The notes below the pieces were generated by a model. It searched no databases. It worked only from the letters and a program-made list of their open reading frames with translations, and was not told the origin of the DNA. This document shows positions 1 through 11,601 of a stretch of DNA of 64,000 bases, piece after piece. This stretch comes from Isoetes taiwanensis. Its lineage: Eukaryota; Streptophyta; Lycopodiopsida; Isoetales; Isoetaceae. Position 1 is the first letter of the stretch, and each line of letters opens with the position of its first letter. The stretch is from the NCBI GenBank assembly GCA_021234155.1, contig JAJEKV010000050.1:3248488-3312487 (forward strand), given 5' to 3'. Both the position numbers and the translations under genes were made by a program.

Positions 1-1010
1 CATTGTGTTGTAGGCCGATTCCTGAAAAACAGAAAGCATAATGCATTGAAAATTCGAAGGAGAATTTGAGAGTCTAAAGGGTACCACTTTGTTAGGCATA
101 AGTGCCCCACGGTGTGCTAAAGGTGGTTTTGACTTTATCTTGAGGACGGATGCAGATCTGATTGAACGGTGCCGTCCACACGCTCGGGTCCGCGCGGATT
201 GGGCAAGTGTTCCCCTCCTCCCGTGCCTCTCGGGGCTCGGGTGCCATTTGCATTGCGTTTCGGGATTCTTATGTGTCTTGGATGGTGAGCGACTCTGGAT
301 TGGGGGGGTCTTCCCGGCCGCCCCGCACGGGATAGCGAAATGATGGATAGTACCACTCTCAGCAACGGATATCTTGGCTCTTGCCACGATGAAGAACGCA
401 GCGAAATACGATACATGATGCTTGTAAATCCATCCATGAAGTACTACATCTCAGGACCAGCCACCTCTTCCAGAACTTGGTATGTGAAAGGGAGCAGGAA
501 ATGGTCACGCTCTGGCCAAATTGAGTTTGCAATAGTCTACACAGATTCGAATCTTTTCGTTATGCTTAAGAGCGATAATAATGGGGCTCACCCACTTTGA
601 ATGTTTGACTTCATAGTTAAGGCCTGCAACTAAAAGCTTATCTATCTCAGTATTTACTCGGTCATGGTAGTTGAGGTTGAGCCTGTACTATCATTGCTAG
701 GTGGGGCACGAGTCTGGTGGTGAGAATAGTAAGTTCCCAAACTCTTTCTTAATACCACGCAAATCTTTATAGCTCTACGCAAAGATATGCTTAAATCTTC
801 TAAAAAGCTTGAGGGCATGACTCATATACTGCTTGGGAAGACCGGCTGCTGGGCAAATTGGTTGATTGTGTCACAAGTCAATAATCTCCACTTCTGGAGT
901 TTGAATACGGTGAATGACATTGGCATCCGTAACTTATGGGTTGCAGGCTTGAGTAGAACGGGAGGTTCAGCACTGGCCGTCCTAAAAAGCAAGGGTTACT
1001 GATCCTTATC
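1..1010 (-). pseudogene. Reverse transcriptase remnant (gypsy pol), split by rDNA
   Basis: Minus-strand translation in broken frames matches the good copy at about 48480-49130. About 745-830 corresponds to the FKHIFAWSYKDLRGI stretch, and bases near 410-470 read FMDGFTS. After the rDNA insert, 1-166 resumes with KVKTTFSTPWGTY and decayed PFGLSNSPS sequence. The catalytic YxDD-type motif lies beyond the window edge. Several stops make it non-functional. It is the RT part of the larger minus-strand element. Confidence 0.8.
167..414 (+). pseudogene. Captured rDNA fragment: ITS1 3' part plus 5' end of 5.8S rRNA
   Basis: From about 350 the plus strand reads CTCTCAGCAACGGATATC, GGCTCTTGCC and ATGAAGAACGCAGCGAAATAC, which is the start of nuclear 5.8S rRNA (about 65 of roughly 160 nt). 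It is preceded by about 180 bases of GC-rich sequence consistent with ITS1, unlike the AT-rich neighbourhood. Both sides are retrotransposon reverse transcriptase: the minus-strand codons for FMDGF stop at about 425 and the codons for NQI resume at about 166. The insert therefore sits inside one conserved RT block. It cannot make a functional rRNA. Boundaries are accurate to about 10 bases. Confidence 0.8.
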
Positions 1011-1149
1011 AACAACAAGTTGTTGAAATGTTGGGGTAAGTTCCTAAGGAGAGAGATGTTGACTACTATCCTCATCCCCTGGACGCACAATTTGCACCAG
1101 ATGACATGGTGCTAAGTAGGGATTGACGAGAGTGGCAATCGCAAAGCGG

Positions 1150-1390
1150 GGTCAGGGTTGCATCCGATAAGTGTTATGAAGAGTGTCAAAATCACTATTC
1201 GATAACAAAGGTCCAGCGTGTTCAACCGAAATAACTTGACCTGTTTTTGAGAGGCATGGTGGCATGGATGTAATGATCAGTTGATCCATGGCCCAATAGT
1301 GAATGCTTTTAGCTTGGCGGAGGAAAGATCGTCCAACCAACATTTCATAATCACTTGGATCTTCACCAGCTTTCCACACTCATGGTAGGT
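1150..1390 (-). pseudogene. Retropepsin remnant of decayed gypsy element
   Basis: The minus-strand frame contains WKAGEDPSDYEMLVGRSFLR followed by a match to ISVEHAGP. It corresponds to the C-terminal half of the protease region of the 44848 element, including the conserved (I/L)GRPFL-type end. The active-site half is not readable in one frame. Non-functional fragment. Confidence 0.75.
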
Positions 1391-1399
1391 TGTGAGCCA

Positions 1400-2900
1400 T
1401 GTTTACCATTGACAACCCATAGTTGGTAAGCTGTGAGTTGGATTGAAGTTTGGTTTGTGCTTGGAAGCTAAACTTGGACTTAAGGAAGTTGAGGACATAT
1501 GGTGGCAACGTGACTCCATTAGTGAAATTATAGCACTGAGCTTTAATAGGATCAAAAGGAGCTCGAGAATATTGACCTCAGAGTCTTTGCTGTCGTGATG
1601 GTATAGTTGTGGCGTGGTTTTTACTTGAAATACCATCTTTTGATGAAAAGACGTGGGATGATCATGGATGCATTCTTCCGTGTTGTGGTTGCACATATGG
1701 CAATATCTGCAATGAGGATGATCATTGGATGAATTGCACTTGTTGACGAGGTGCCCCTTGATACTTATAAATTTAGCACCAAATTTGACTGCATTGAGAT
1801 TGAATCGAATCCTAAGGTTGCGTAGAAGTTTATGGAACCAGTACAGGCTGCATAAACAGAAGATCAAAAAGAGGAACACCATGGAAGCACATTAACAGTA
1901 TGACAAATGACTGGAGGCAAACCTTGAAGAAACTAGATTAGTATCTAGCTCTTCGTCAGATACTCCTTAAGCTTGCTGATAAGGATGAGAATGCGATCAA
2001 CAAAGTCATGCGCAGATTTAGTGGTCTGCCATTGCATATCATTGAGTTACTTTAGAATTTGTTGATCATCATCAAAGGAGCCACAATGGGCAAGAAATGC
2101 CACTTTCATTTCCTGCCAATTCTGTTTTCAATGACTCTTGTTGGCCATGAGCCATTGATGTGGTGCACCATGAAGCATTGGTGGAAAAAATGTGGAACTT
2201 GATTTGGGGTTGTGAATGACCATTGAGAACAGTTAAAGCCTCAAACTCTTCCATGTGCGCTTCTGCACTCTGATTTTGAGTGGGTTTGCCTTTAGCATTG
2301 CCAAAAATTGGATAGGGCAGTTCAGATTGAGGCCCATGGTTGGAACAAAAGGAATTGTGGGATTGCCTGAAACATAGGTAGCAACACTAGGATTTGGTAC
2401 CTGACCAAAATCTAGTGCCTGATGAGAAATCAAGCAGCACTCGCAGATGGTTGCATGGGGACAGTGAAAAGGCCAAAGTTAGGAGGTGCTGAGAAGGCAG
2501 GATCCTTGAGATCCTAATTTACATCTCTTGGGTTGGCCTCAACATCTTGTTGAACATCACTCATGTTATAAACATTCATTGGGATTAACATAACGGAGAG
2601 GATTGAAATTCGTTGCCATAGATGGGGCCAAAAGAAACTTGAGAAAGACCCACACCATGATGAGGTGAAGAAGGCTGTGAAGGATGTCACGACAGCAAAG
2701 GGATGTGGATGTAAGCACTTTCAGAGGTTTCATAATACTGTGGAGTGTGTCCGTGGATGGGAAGAGATGGGGCAAATGTGGTTGCAAGCAATTTCGACAA
2801 TGTGTGGGGGAGAAACACTCGGTATGGGAGGAGCAGATTGTGCACGCTAGCGCGCACAACCTCCTTCCATATCATAATCAGTCATAAAGGAATCATGAAA
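1400..2900 (-). pseudogene. Gag remnant with zinc knuckles
   Basis: On the minus strand, about 1620-1740 encodes CRYCHMCNHNTEEC, the counterpart of a CX2CX4HX4C knuckle in the better element, preceded by NKCNSSNDHPH. About 2130-2254 encodes MEEFEALTVLNGHSQPQIKF, matching the capsid-like part of gag. Frames change several times between these islands. It belongs to the same dead minus-strand element. Confidence 0.75.
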
Positions 2901-3025
2901 CGTCTCTTGACATTAATGGCATTCCAATTGAGTAGCAGTTTGATTGAAAAGTACCTCCTGGGCGAAAGTATGAGCCGACATTTTGGAGGAGAAAAACGCA
3001 AAGATGGACTTGGAAGCAGTGATAG

Positions 3026-3607
3026 TATTTGGGATCTGATCGGGTTCTGGATCACCTGTAAGGCAGTCCCCAGTGAGGGCCCTTGGATTAAACAGGCAGA
3101 TCTTGAGCAAAGAGTGCCACATGCGATTTAGCAAATAACTAGAAATAAGAGAATTGAATGAAGAGGAAAAACAAGAGAAACATCAATGAAAAATGAGGAT
3201 CTCTTGATAAAATGTGATGACATACAAAGAGTCTCGCCTAATTTCAGAAACATAAACTAGAAGAGTGTCTAACATCATAGGTCGACGCTTATGATATATA
3301 TAGTACAATGGCCTTAGGCCCATTATGGCTAAATTGACGCTTGAAGATAGCGGCTACCTACTCCCAAGATCTCTGCTAACATCTAAGGATTCTTCTTAAC
3401 TGATGACTGTTAGCTCATAAAGGCCATGATTTTTTGCCATGGAAAACTTCCGCTCCAAGGCCGTGGTGACCTCATGTCTTGGGATCCCTTTGAGTCTCTT
3501 CTTTGACGTGCTCTTCTTAGTGTTCTTCCCATGAGGTTTAGGGTTCTTCTCACGTGACTTGCCCATGTATAGTAGAAATAGTCCTATGGTTTTTGGCACA
3601 GGATTAA
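3026..3607 (-). repeat. Decayed 5' LTR of minus-strand gypsy element, with PBS remnant
   Basis: This aligns with the LTRs at 44848-45368 and 57621-58153. Shared blocks are the stretch around 3060-3130 (CCTGTAAGGCAGTCCC, then CCCTTGGATTAAACAGG), the TATA-like ATGATATATATAGTAC near 3290-3310, and the Lys-Pro-rich antisense block near 3480-3545. At 3012-3025 the minus strand has a decayed copy of the tRNA-Asp-type primer-binding site. The outer edge is approximate. Confidence 0.65.
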
Positions 3608-3904
3608 TGTAGAGCCGCTTTTGAATCATTAGAGCATTGTCTTGTTTTGTGCAATCACCTCCACCCCATTTGGGCTGCAGTTCACGCATCTTTTTGCTCA
3701 TGGCTCACAAGCCAAGAAATTCTCCTCGGTCTTCTTCCTTCCAAGTGGCCATGCTTTAAGAAGTGGGCATTCAATATGTAGCAAAATAACAGGGGTTCCA
3801 GGGGGATTTGATATGGATGTAAAAATAACAATTCCTAAAACCATAGACCATATATCCCTAAAACAATCGAATAAGTTGTTACAAAAAAAAAAAAAGATTC
3901 AAGA

Positions 3905-4130
3905 TAAAAAATAATCGTATTAGCTCATTGGGTATATTGGTTAAAGTAGTCTTAGTTAGGACGTTAAATCATTTTGGTAGAGGTTCGAGCTCCCGTATTT
4001 CATATTCTAAAACCTTAGGCAAAATCGTATAGAGGTTCGATTTTCCCTCAAAACCTTAGACAAAATCGTATTTCATATTTCAAAATCATAGGCGCCTTCA
4101 ATCATAAATAACTATAAGCGAAACGAGAGA
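3905..4130 (+). mobile_element. SINE-like unit with pol III box A and box B
   Basis: TAGCTCATTGG at 3921 fits the pol III A box, and GGTTCGAGCTC at 3982 fits the B box, about 50 bases apart as in tRNA-derived SINEs. A second B-like GGTTCGATTTTCC lies near 4033, with a partial repeat of the sequence around it (AAACCTTAG-CAAAATCGTAT). An A13 run precedes it at 3883. I could not find target duplications, and the tRNA cloverleaf is not intact, so it is not a tRNA gene. Confidence 0.4.
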
Positions 4131-4599
4131 TGCCCAGGGGCCCCAACATACGATCTGTAGGATCGACGAATCCGATGACTGTGGTAGTCCAGGGTACACC
4201 TCGTTTAGAATATATAGCAAAATAACAGGTTAGCGTGTTTGGTGATATGGAAGCATAGGTGTCAGGTAGTCTCCAAGGATGAAGCCTTTATCAAGAGATT
4301 AAATCTCGCTTGCAAGACCAGTATTTGACATCTAGATTACTTCCTGATATTAAGAATGAGGTTTGGGGATATCTCCACCCCCCCTTAGAATTCTTATGTT
4401 ATTTCTTTTTCCCTTTAAAATAGTTTTTGCGTTGTTAAAGGAAAAAAAAAAAAAAAAAAGGGGGAAAAAAAAAACACATCGTAGTCTTGCCATGCAAAAG
4501 CACCTTAGTCCAAAATATGAGGAGGGACAGGACTGTTCAAAGTCTTCAAAGCAGTATATTGTTACCAATCCACAAGAACCCCTGATTACATACCTCTTG

Positions 4600-4925
4600 A
4601 GAACCATCGCCCATTGGCAAACCTTGAATGATGCCATCTCGAGTCGCCACAGAGAAAAGCTAGAATAGTACTTTTGTCACAATTGTGAAGAGCAAAGGGG
4701 CTAAGAAAAAACTTTGCTGAATTTCTCGGCCCACTATAAAAATACCAGATGGCTCGCCTTGAAAAAGTACAACGGACTTTGTTGAAGTATGAAGCTTTAT
4801 AACCTTTTTTATAATTACTCGTGAAATCTAAGAGCAAGAAGATACTTCTCCAAGAATTCCCAATCGACACTATCAAAATCAAAATCAAAGTTAAGATACA
4901 TCACTCTATGGTCCTCTAATGAAGC
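4600..4925 (-). pseudogene. LINE reverse transcriptase remnant
   Basis: On the minus strand, next to the microsatellite, the sequence reads LNFDFDFDSVDWEFLEKYL, which resembles the L1-type RT block (LDFxKAFDSVxWxFL). The rest downstream is broken by stops. It is distinct from the LINE C-terminal remnant on the other side of the microsatellite. Confidence 0.45.
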
Positions 4926-4930
4926 CCAAT

Positions 4931-4931
<1 letters not shown>

Positions 4932-5017
<86 letters not shown>
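4932..5017 (+). repeat. (TTG)n microsatellite, about 28 units
   Basis: An uninterrupted TTG repeat of 86 bases. On the minus strand it reads CAA, so the open frame through it is a glutamine run that is almost certainly not a protein. It lies between two minus-strand LINE remnants and may derive from a trinucleotide tail. Confidence 0.97.
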
Positions 5018-5019
<2 letters not shown>

Positions 5020-5029
5020 ATCATGCCCT

Positions 5030-5560
5030 TTTTGGACCTTGAAGGTCATGGAGCAATGGGTTACAACATCTGTTTCGCTTTTAACAAAAATGATCTATGA
5101 GATTCTATCTTTCTCATGTACAAGCCTAAGGCCTTAGGTGACATTTCTAACAATGAGTGAAAGCTGATGAAGCCAATGTCAAATACCTCTCTTAAGTGTT
5201 GATAAGCCGAGCAATGAAGGAAGACATGTGTCTCGTCTTCCACTTCATTTGATTCACATAACGTATTTTCGGTCTTCCCTTGGAATCATTGCCCAGCGCC
5301 CTGTCTCTACTCCAAGACGATGAGAACTACTTTTGCATCTGGCAATAATCTATTTTGTATGTCTTGGTACCTTCGACTCCAAATGTGCTTGGTTTGTGTA
5401 CACAACCATACGACTTACTTCTTTCACTGAGCCCTCTTTTCCTTCCAACAGGTCTTGAGGTGCTACGGCTCCATTGCCATGGTATAAGCCAGGTTGGGGA
5501 GACAAGCATCATCCATGCTGACCACCTTCTGAAAGTAGATGATGTGGAGGGCATGCACAT
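5030..5560 (-). pseudogene. LINE ORF2 C-terminal remnant (zf-RVT-like)
   Basis: Minus-strand reading gives EDETHVFLHCSAYQHLR near 5190-5243, the Cys/His-rich end found after the RT domain of many plant LINEs. Bases 5450-5560 match the LINE at 26400-28760 (around 26690-26765) over roughly 100 bases, including the block coding for NLAYT. Frames are broken. The element ends close to the (TTG)n run. Confidence 0.65.
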
Positions 5561-5599
5561 GCCATTTAAAGAAGGAGTTTATCAATCGACTTAATATTC

Positions 5600-7200
5600 A
5601 GAAGTGTTGACGAAGAAGTTCTTAATATTATATTCCTAGTTGGAAATGCAAAAAGAAATTGCCACTATTTCAAAAACAAAATTGTTGCTATCTTACGCTT
5701 GCTAGAAATCTCTACAAAAAGAATTAACCATTCTGATTAAGACAACTCCACCAAAGAATATTATGGCCGACATTAAGTAATCATTGTCGTGCACAATCAA
5801 GAATAATGTTGTACCTTGTTCGACATCTTTGCCTATATTGCACACATCGGTGAGATTCCAAAGCCCCTCAACATGCTAGATGACTACTTGAAATGGAATC
5901 CAATGACTTATTTAAGCCTGCCAGTTTAGTCTAATATCTATCAATTGAATTCTTCCACCCTAGCAACACTCACATATCTTTTAAATTGTCATTCTGCCTC
6001 CATTGGCATCAACATTTCATATTGATATTGCCGTTAGCGAGCAGATTACAAGATAAGCACTTCAGATGCACTCAACTTAGTTTTTACAACGAATCCACCA
6101 TGTATTTAATGTATTAGATACACAAGTGGATAATACAAAACATAGCACTATTATAACCAGTACAATTTCTTGTTTAAGATGGAAGTGTAACCTAAGCATG
6201 CACCCATATATTTTTATATTTTTATGGACAAAATCCATGTACAAAATACAACAACTTTGTTCATGCAATCTACGTCATTTAGTTGGCTAACAAGTTGCAG
6301 CTAAAACCAAACTGAAAGATACTAATAAAAAAGCAGAAATTTAATAACAATAAAATTTGTAGGTAAGATGCATTGAGAAAGATGAATCTAGCCTTTCCAA
6401 GTGCACAGGTGAAAGCAACTTTCAGGCACATAGCTTAGAAGATGTTATTCTTGTTATTTTACGAGGTTGATATTCTTTGGTTCCGTGTGCACATATGTCC
6501 ATGACTGTCATAATGTCACATTTACATCTACATAGCAACATGAAACATGCAAAAATATAAAATCTCTTGAATGTCAACCAAATGGGTCCATAAAAGAGAT
6601 TTGAATATTGTTAAGGATTCCCTTTTGGGTTGTTTTTTGGTACTAACGAACAACTATATGGATTCTGACCTATGTGATTAGGGAATATAATCTTCATAAG
6701 CTTTCTATTAGTATGACACAGAGATGAGCGCATCAGATAAAGGCAGAAATATTCTGAACTGTGATAATGCTTATCCAGTGCCTAACTTTAGACACACACC
6801 TACTCGGAGATGCTGTTGGCCCACATTGTGGAATTGATTAGGCAAACTTGCAAGTTGAAGGATAAGGAGTGTTTGGGAGGGTCCAAATTGGAGGCTTCAA
6901 TAGGAAGAGGGGAACTATTCAACATGAATTGCATGTCATGAAGATAGACGAGACGAGAGGAGATGCACCGATCCGATCCAGGCCAAAAGGTCTTATTCAA
7001 TTGGAATTGTAGGACGAGTTGTAGACGAACGCGAGCCGAAAGGTCCGGGATATTGTGCAAGGTCAAGGGGAACCATAATTTCGAAGCTAATCTTCAACAT
7101 GGAAGCAAGAAGAACATGACTCTAGGGGACGTGTATAACATGCCACGAGTTAGGAAATATTTCAATGGTTAGGAAAACAATTGTTTTCTGATTATATAAC
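5600..7200. other. No gene recognised
   Basis: AT-rich sequence with stops in all frames. I see no splice-flanked coding stretch, no structural RNA and no clear repeat. It separates the LINE remnant from the upstream region of the DUF810 gene. Confidence 0.6.
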
Positions 7201-7242
7201 AGAATGGAAATGATAAAATACAGAATGGAAATGATAAAATAC
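7201..7242. repeat. Perfect 21-bp tandem duplication
   Basis: AGAATGGAAATGATAAAATA followed by C is present twice head to tail with no mismatch. It lies about 850 bases upstream of the DUF810 start codon, so it could be in the distal promoter. No known regulatory motif is assigned. Confidence 0.95.
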
Positions 7243-8092
7243 ACGGCCAGGCGGTTCGCCGGGAAATCCTGTGCCGGAAAACGAACGTTGCGTAATACCG
7301 GCCGGCAAATGTCGCAGACATGGCAGACCTTGAGCACATGTGCCCGTCAGATCTATCCCAAAATCAACGGTGGAGATCGACCATAACACGAACGCGCCAT
7401 TTGATCGCACGGCCTTCTCGCTTTGACCTGTATCCACCGTCGTATGCACGTGCGGGGCCCCTGCACGCGTGGCAATATCCAATCCCAGATCTTGCCACCC
7501 ATCACTTGCGCACCAGACGGCCAGGATGCGCGTTTTGCACGTGCGCATTTCATGCTTTTCCTGTTGCTGCTAATAGAACAAAGCGTTCTCCGTTCATCAA
7601 CTGAGCGTCCTGCTCGGCAGATCGATCAATTCGGCCTTCTAGGGTTTGTTTATGACGGTCGAAATTGCGTCGCAAATCTTCATGCACAAGGCTCCAATTT
7701 GTTGATTTATATTGCCGTCTTTCCTCCTCTGCGCTGGTTTCCATTTTTCTCTGAAATTTTCCCCGCATTCATTGCCTCTGTCTTCGCAGAATAATTTATT
7801 TCCATGCTTGTGCGAACCGGAATGATGGTTCTAACTCACCCTTGTACTGATTAGAACAAATGGGCCAGGCCCAAATCCCTGTGCCGGAGTAAAGATCAGC
7901 TTAACCAAGATCAGTTGATCCTGCTTCATCATTTTTTAACCCGCTTGGACCTTTTCTTTTGTGGGTTTTTATTTTGGGCACCTTTTCTTTTAGTGGGTTT
8001 ATCTTGCCCGGAGCTCAAAATACTCTGATCTTGGTGTTTCTTTTGGGCGCAAGATCTAGTTTTGTGATACACAGGCTTTCGGATGAGAAAAA

Positions 8093-11000
8093 ATGCTTAA
8101 AGAAAACCTGTTTCGCAGGTTTAAATCTAGTGAAGCAGAAGTTTCAAAGACGGACATGGATTCAGCTTCTACTTCCGCACTTTCTGAGGAGGCTCAAGAA
8201 GCCGATCGAGGGTCCCCTTTGGGCCTTTCTTCGCGTCTAAAGGCAGACGCATTATCCTCAGTTGGAAGTTCTGAGCTGGATGTGTCAGAAGGCGAGGTTA
8301 GTAGCAGATTTATTCATCGAAAGGCTTATTCCTTACAAGCAGAGTTCACAACTTCCTTTGATTTCGACCAATCTTTCCGACACTCCGATATGGATGCTGG
8401 ATCCGAAGGAGAAGGTAGCAGCTTGACCCATCAGAGCGGGCTATTGGGCGATCTAGAGTCCCCTTTGCCAAGCCTGGATATGGATCTGTCGGAGGATGAA
8501 CTAAGGGAAACTGCGTTTGAGGTTATTGTTGCTGCAGTTTTGTTGAACAAAGGAGAAGATATTGAATCTGATATTAGCCCGTCTGAAGAGGATCAATCCA
8601 AATCCCGTTCCCCTGCGAGAGCTGCAGTACTCAAAGTAGTAAAGGACGCCCTGGTTAGAAGATCAAAAAGAAGAAGCAGAGGTAGCTTCTGGAGCTCCAA
8701 GAAACCATTCTCTCAGTTGGAATTTGTGCGTGAACAGCTCGAGATTCCTGAGAAACGAGGCGCTGGTGTACGTAAAGCACTACAGAGAGCAATTGATTCT
8801 CATGTAAGAATAAATTTTATTAAGCAGGCCCTAGCATGGAATTTGTTTTTTTTTTTTTTTTTTTTTTAAAAGCGTGTTCTGGTCTCAGTGTTATCCTTTT
8901 TCTAGTTTAAACGCACTGATTTGAATCTATTCTTTTGTACACCCAGAAACATAACTCTCAACATAGCAGCGATGTTCTAATTGTTCCCTTAGAACTCCTA
9001 CAACATGTCAGTGCTTCTGATTTCTCTGGCTCTCAAGAATATCGAAATTGGCAAAAACGCCAGCTCAAGGTCCTTCAAATTGGCCTGTTTACTCATCCTT
9101 CTCTTAAACATGAAGCTTTGGATGATTACTTCAATGACTTAAAGAAGGCAATCTTAGACATCAACAATAGACCTGTTAAGGCTGGAAAGAACAAAGAGGC
9201 ATTTCAGAGCCTGCGCACAACAGCCAGAATTATAGCAGGCAAAGCTTGCCATTGGGCTGATGGTTTTCCATTTAATATTCATCTATATACCATGGTCTTG
9301 AGGTGTTTGTTTGACAATTTGGAGGAAAATAACTTTGTTGAACATAGTGATCAAGTTATGCATTTGATCAAGAAGACATGGAGGATTCTTGGAATCGAGC
9401 AGACCCTACACCACACATGCTTTGCATGGGTGCTGTTTCGTCAGTTCATAGCCACAGGACAAACGGAGGTATCTCTGTTGAAAGCTGCAGAAAACGAAAT
9501 GAAGGAACTTGACAAGTTAATCAAGGCAAAAGATCCCTATCTGAATAGAGATTTCCTTCTTTCTACACTTACAGTATTTCAGAGATGGGCGGAGATGCGG
9601 CTCCTGTGTTACCGTAGGTATTTTTGCGATGGTGCACATGGGGTTATGGAAAGAGTTGTTTCTATTTCCAGTTTGGCTGCTCGGATGCTTGATGATAACC
9701 AAGACAAAGAAGAACAGGAGTTGGAAAGCACTACTTATAAGATAGGTGTCTATATTCAATCATCAATGAGTTCTCTATTTTCCCAGGTAACCTCTTTTCT
9801 TTGATGTTTTGGTCAATTTTGAATGATCAAAACTAGGAACTAAAACTTTGACGTGTTATGTGTCAGGTGGTAGAACATCTGCACAGTGAACATTCCAATG
9901 GGCATGAACCTTTTAGCTCAAGGTTGGCAGAAGAAATTGCCACCTTAGCAAAAGATGAGGAAGAAAAATATAGTCCTATATGGAATCAATGCCATCCATG
10001 TCCAGCCAAAGTAGCTGCAGTTACTCTACACTCTTGTTTTAAGGAGGAATTTAAGGGCTTTTTGCTTGATTTAGAAGAATTAACGACAGAGTCCATAAAG
10101 GCTTTGCAATCAGCTGCGACATTAGAGAGGCAGCTTATTAAAATGGCTACCATCGAGCATTCGCAAAATTGTGGAGTCTACAAACAAGAAATTATCCCAT
10201 TTGCAGTTGACTACGACATCAGTGGCCCATTGAAGCAATGGTTACAAGAAAGGATGGAGCAGTTGAAGGAGTGGGTAAATAGGAATGTTGAACAAGAGGT
10301 AAGTCTTATTCATTTATGGTTCTATGTGCTTACATTATCATGTCCTTTTTTAATGATTAAGCAAATTTATATTCCAGGAATGGAAGCCGAATGCTATAAG
10401 GGAACGATATGCTCTTTCTGCAGTAGAGATGCTTCGCATGATTGAGGAAACATCAGATTTGTTCTTTATGCTTCCAATTCCAAGAGAGCCAGAGCTTCTT
10501 GAGGTTCTCATGGCAGGAGTAAATTCTATTTTGCTGCATTATGTTTCGTTGGCAATGGGAGTATGTGGTAAGATATTATTTTTGACTAGAACTTTTACCT
10601 ATTTGCACGGCAAAATCTTTTCTGATTCTATGTCTTCAACAGAAAACTACTCTGGAGGAGCTGCATCTAGGGACAAGCCTCAATCTGTTCTTGAAAAAGT
10701 CAGCGAAGTATGGAGAAAGAAATATGATGCTTTGATTTTATATCGGGCAAAGGTGTGGCCTCAGCTGGCCAATGGCATGGATTTGGATCAATATGATCCT
10801 TTGAATGTTCAGCAGCTTTGTGTCAGAATCAATACCCTATACCATGTGCAAAATGAACTAGAATTTTTGGAGAAAAAGGTAAGATATGGTTGGGGGGATA
10901 TTGCATATGGTTCCGCAGAATCTGTAGATCATCCTCAAGTGAGGCTGGAACAAGCAAGGGTTGCTTGTAAAGAGGGCATTGAAAGACTTTGTGAATTTAC

Positions 11001-11601
11001 GGCAGATAAAGTCGTATTTTCAGAGATGTATGACATTATTTGGGAGAAACTTTACACAGGAAATCTTGCCAAGCAAAGGATTAAGCCAGTTATTGAATAT
11101 TTGGAGAGGGAGATGAAGACAATTGCCGACACTGTCACAGATTGGTTACGCGATAGGGTCATCAAGCACTTGATGAGAGCTTGCTTCCAAAGGGTGTTGC
11201 ATGTGTTAGATGACCGGAGTTGTGGCCGTCCATTTGACTCAAATGAAGTTGAGGAACTTAAAGAAGATATTAATCTTCTGAAGGAACACTTTAAAGCCGA
11301 TGGCGAAGGATTGCCAGCAGATGTTGTTGACAACATGGCAGATCCTTTGTTGCATTTCTTGAAAGCGCAAACTGATATCCCAAAGGAAGAAAGCAACCAT
11401 GGCTACAGTAACTCAAAGTCTTCAAGTGTGGAGACCAATATCAAGATTCTTTGGGGAAAGAATAAATCTTCGCCTCCTGTTCCACCAGTTTTTCAGCATT
11501 CAAATTCCTTGGCCACTGCTGTAGGATATAAATGCCATATAATGGCATCAAAGCTGGTAAGAAAGACGTATGGTTTGTCGTCAATGACATCCAAATGGTA
11601 A
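8093..11601 (+). CDS. DUF810 / MUN-domain protein, five exons, 1043 codons
   Basis: The exons I can place are 8093-8803, 8947-9786, 9867-10298, 10378-10567 and 10643-11601. All have GT-AG borders, phases agree, and the total is 3132 nt ending in TAA. The first ~130 residues are Ser/Glu-rich. SEDELRETAFEVIVAA near residue 132 and VPLELLQHVSASDF in exon 2 are typical of the plant DUF810 family (relatives of Arabidopsis PATROL1 and At2g33420). The C-terminal half, with the block around VTDWLRDRVIKHLMRACFQR, is the MUN-like region. Family members resemble Munc13 tethering factors; PATROL1 helps deliver a plasma-membrane proton pump. The role of this paralogue is inferred only. The last ~100 residues look unlike the family, and TGGTAAGA at the stop could be a missed donor. 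A T-run of more than 20 bases lies in intron 1. Confidence 0.85.

Larger units (their letters stand above)
1..3607 (-). mobile_element. Decayed Athila-like Ty3/gypsy retrotransposon, 5' half
   Basis: Read on the minus strand, this region gives, in order, a 5' LTR (about 3607 to 3026), gag, protease and the start of reverse transcriptase, which runs off the window at base 1. Each part aligns by eye with the better-preserved element at 44848-54732, for example the protease motif around KAGEDPSDYEMLVGR and the zinc knuckles. Stops and frameshifts are scattered throughout, so it is a dead copy. Many differences from the better copy look like C-to-T or G-to-A changes, as expected of old methylated repeats. 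A piece of rDNA interrupts the reverse transcriptase. Confidence 0.85.

Noticed and set aside
89-343. Open frame at the window start
   Set aside because: Overlaps ITS1/5.8S rDNA and minus-strand RT; the sequence is explained by those.
3921-3995. tRNA gene
   Set aside because: A and B boxes are present, but the arms do not pair into a cloverleaf and no acceptor stem is found; a SINE is likelier.
4815-5024. Polyglutamine protein on the minus strand
   Set aside because: It is the translation of a pure TTG/CAA microsatellite flanked by LINE remnants; no promoter, splice or conserved context.
11052-11396. Minus-strand ORF of 114 codons
   Set aside because: Antisense shadow of exon 5 of the DUF810 gene.
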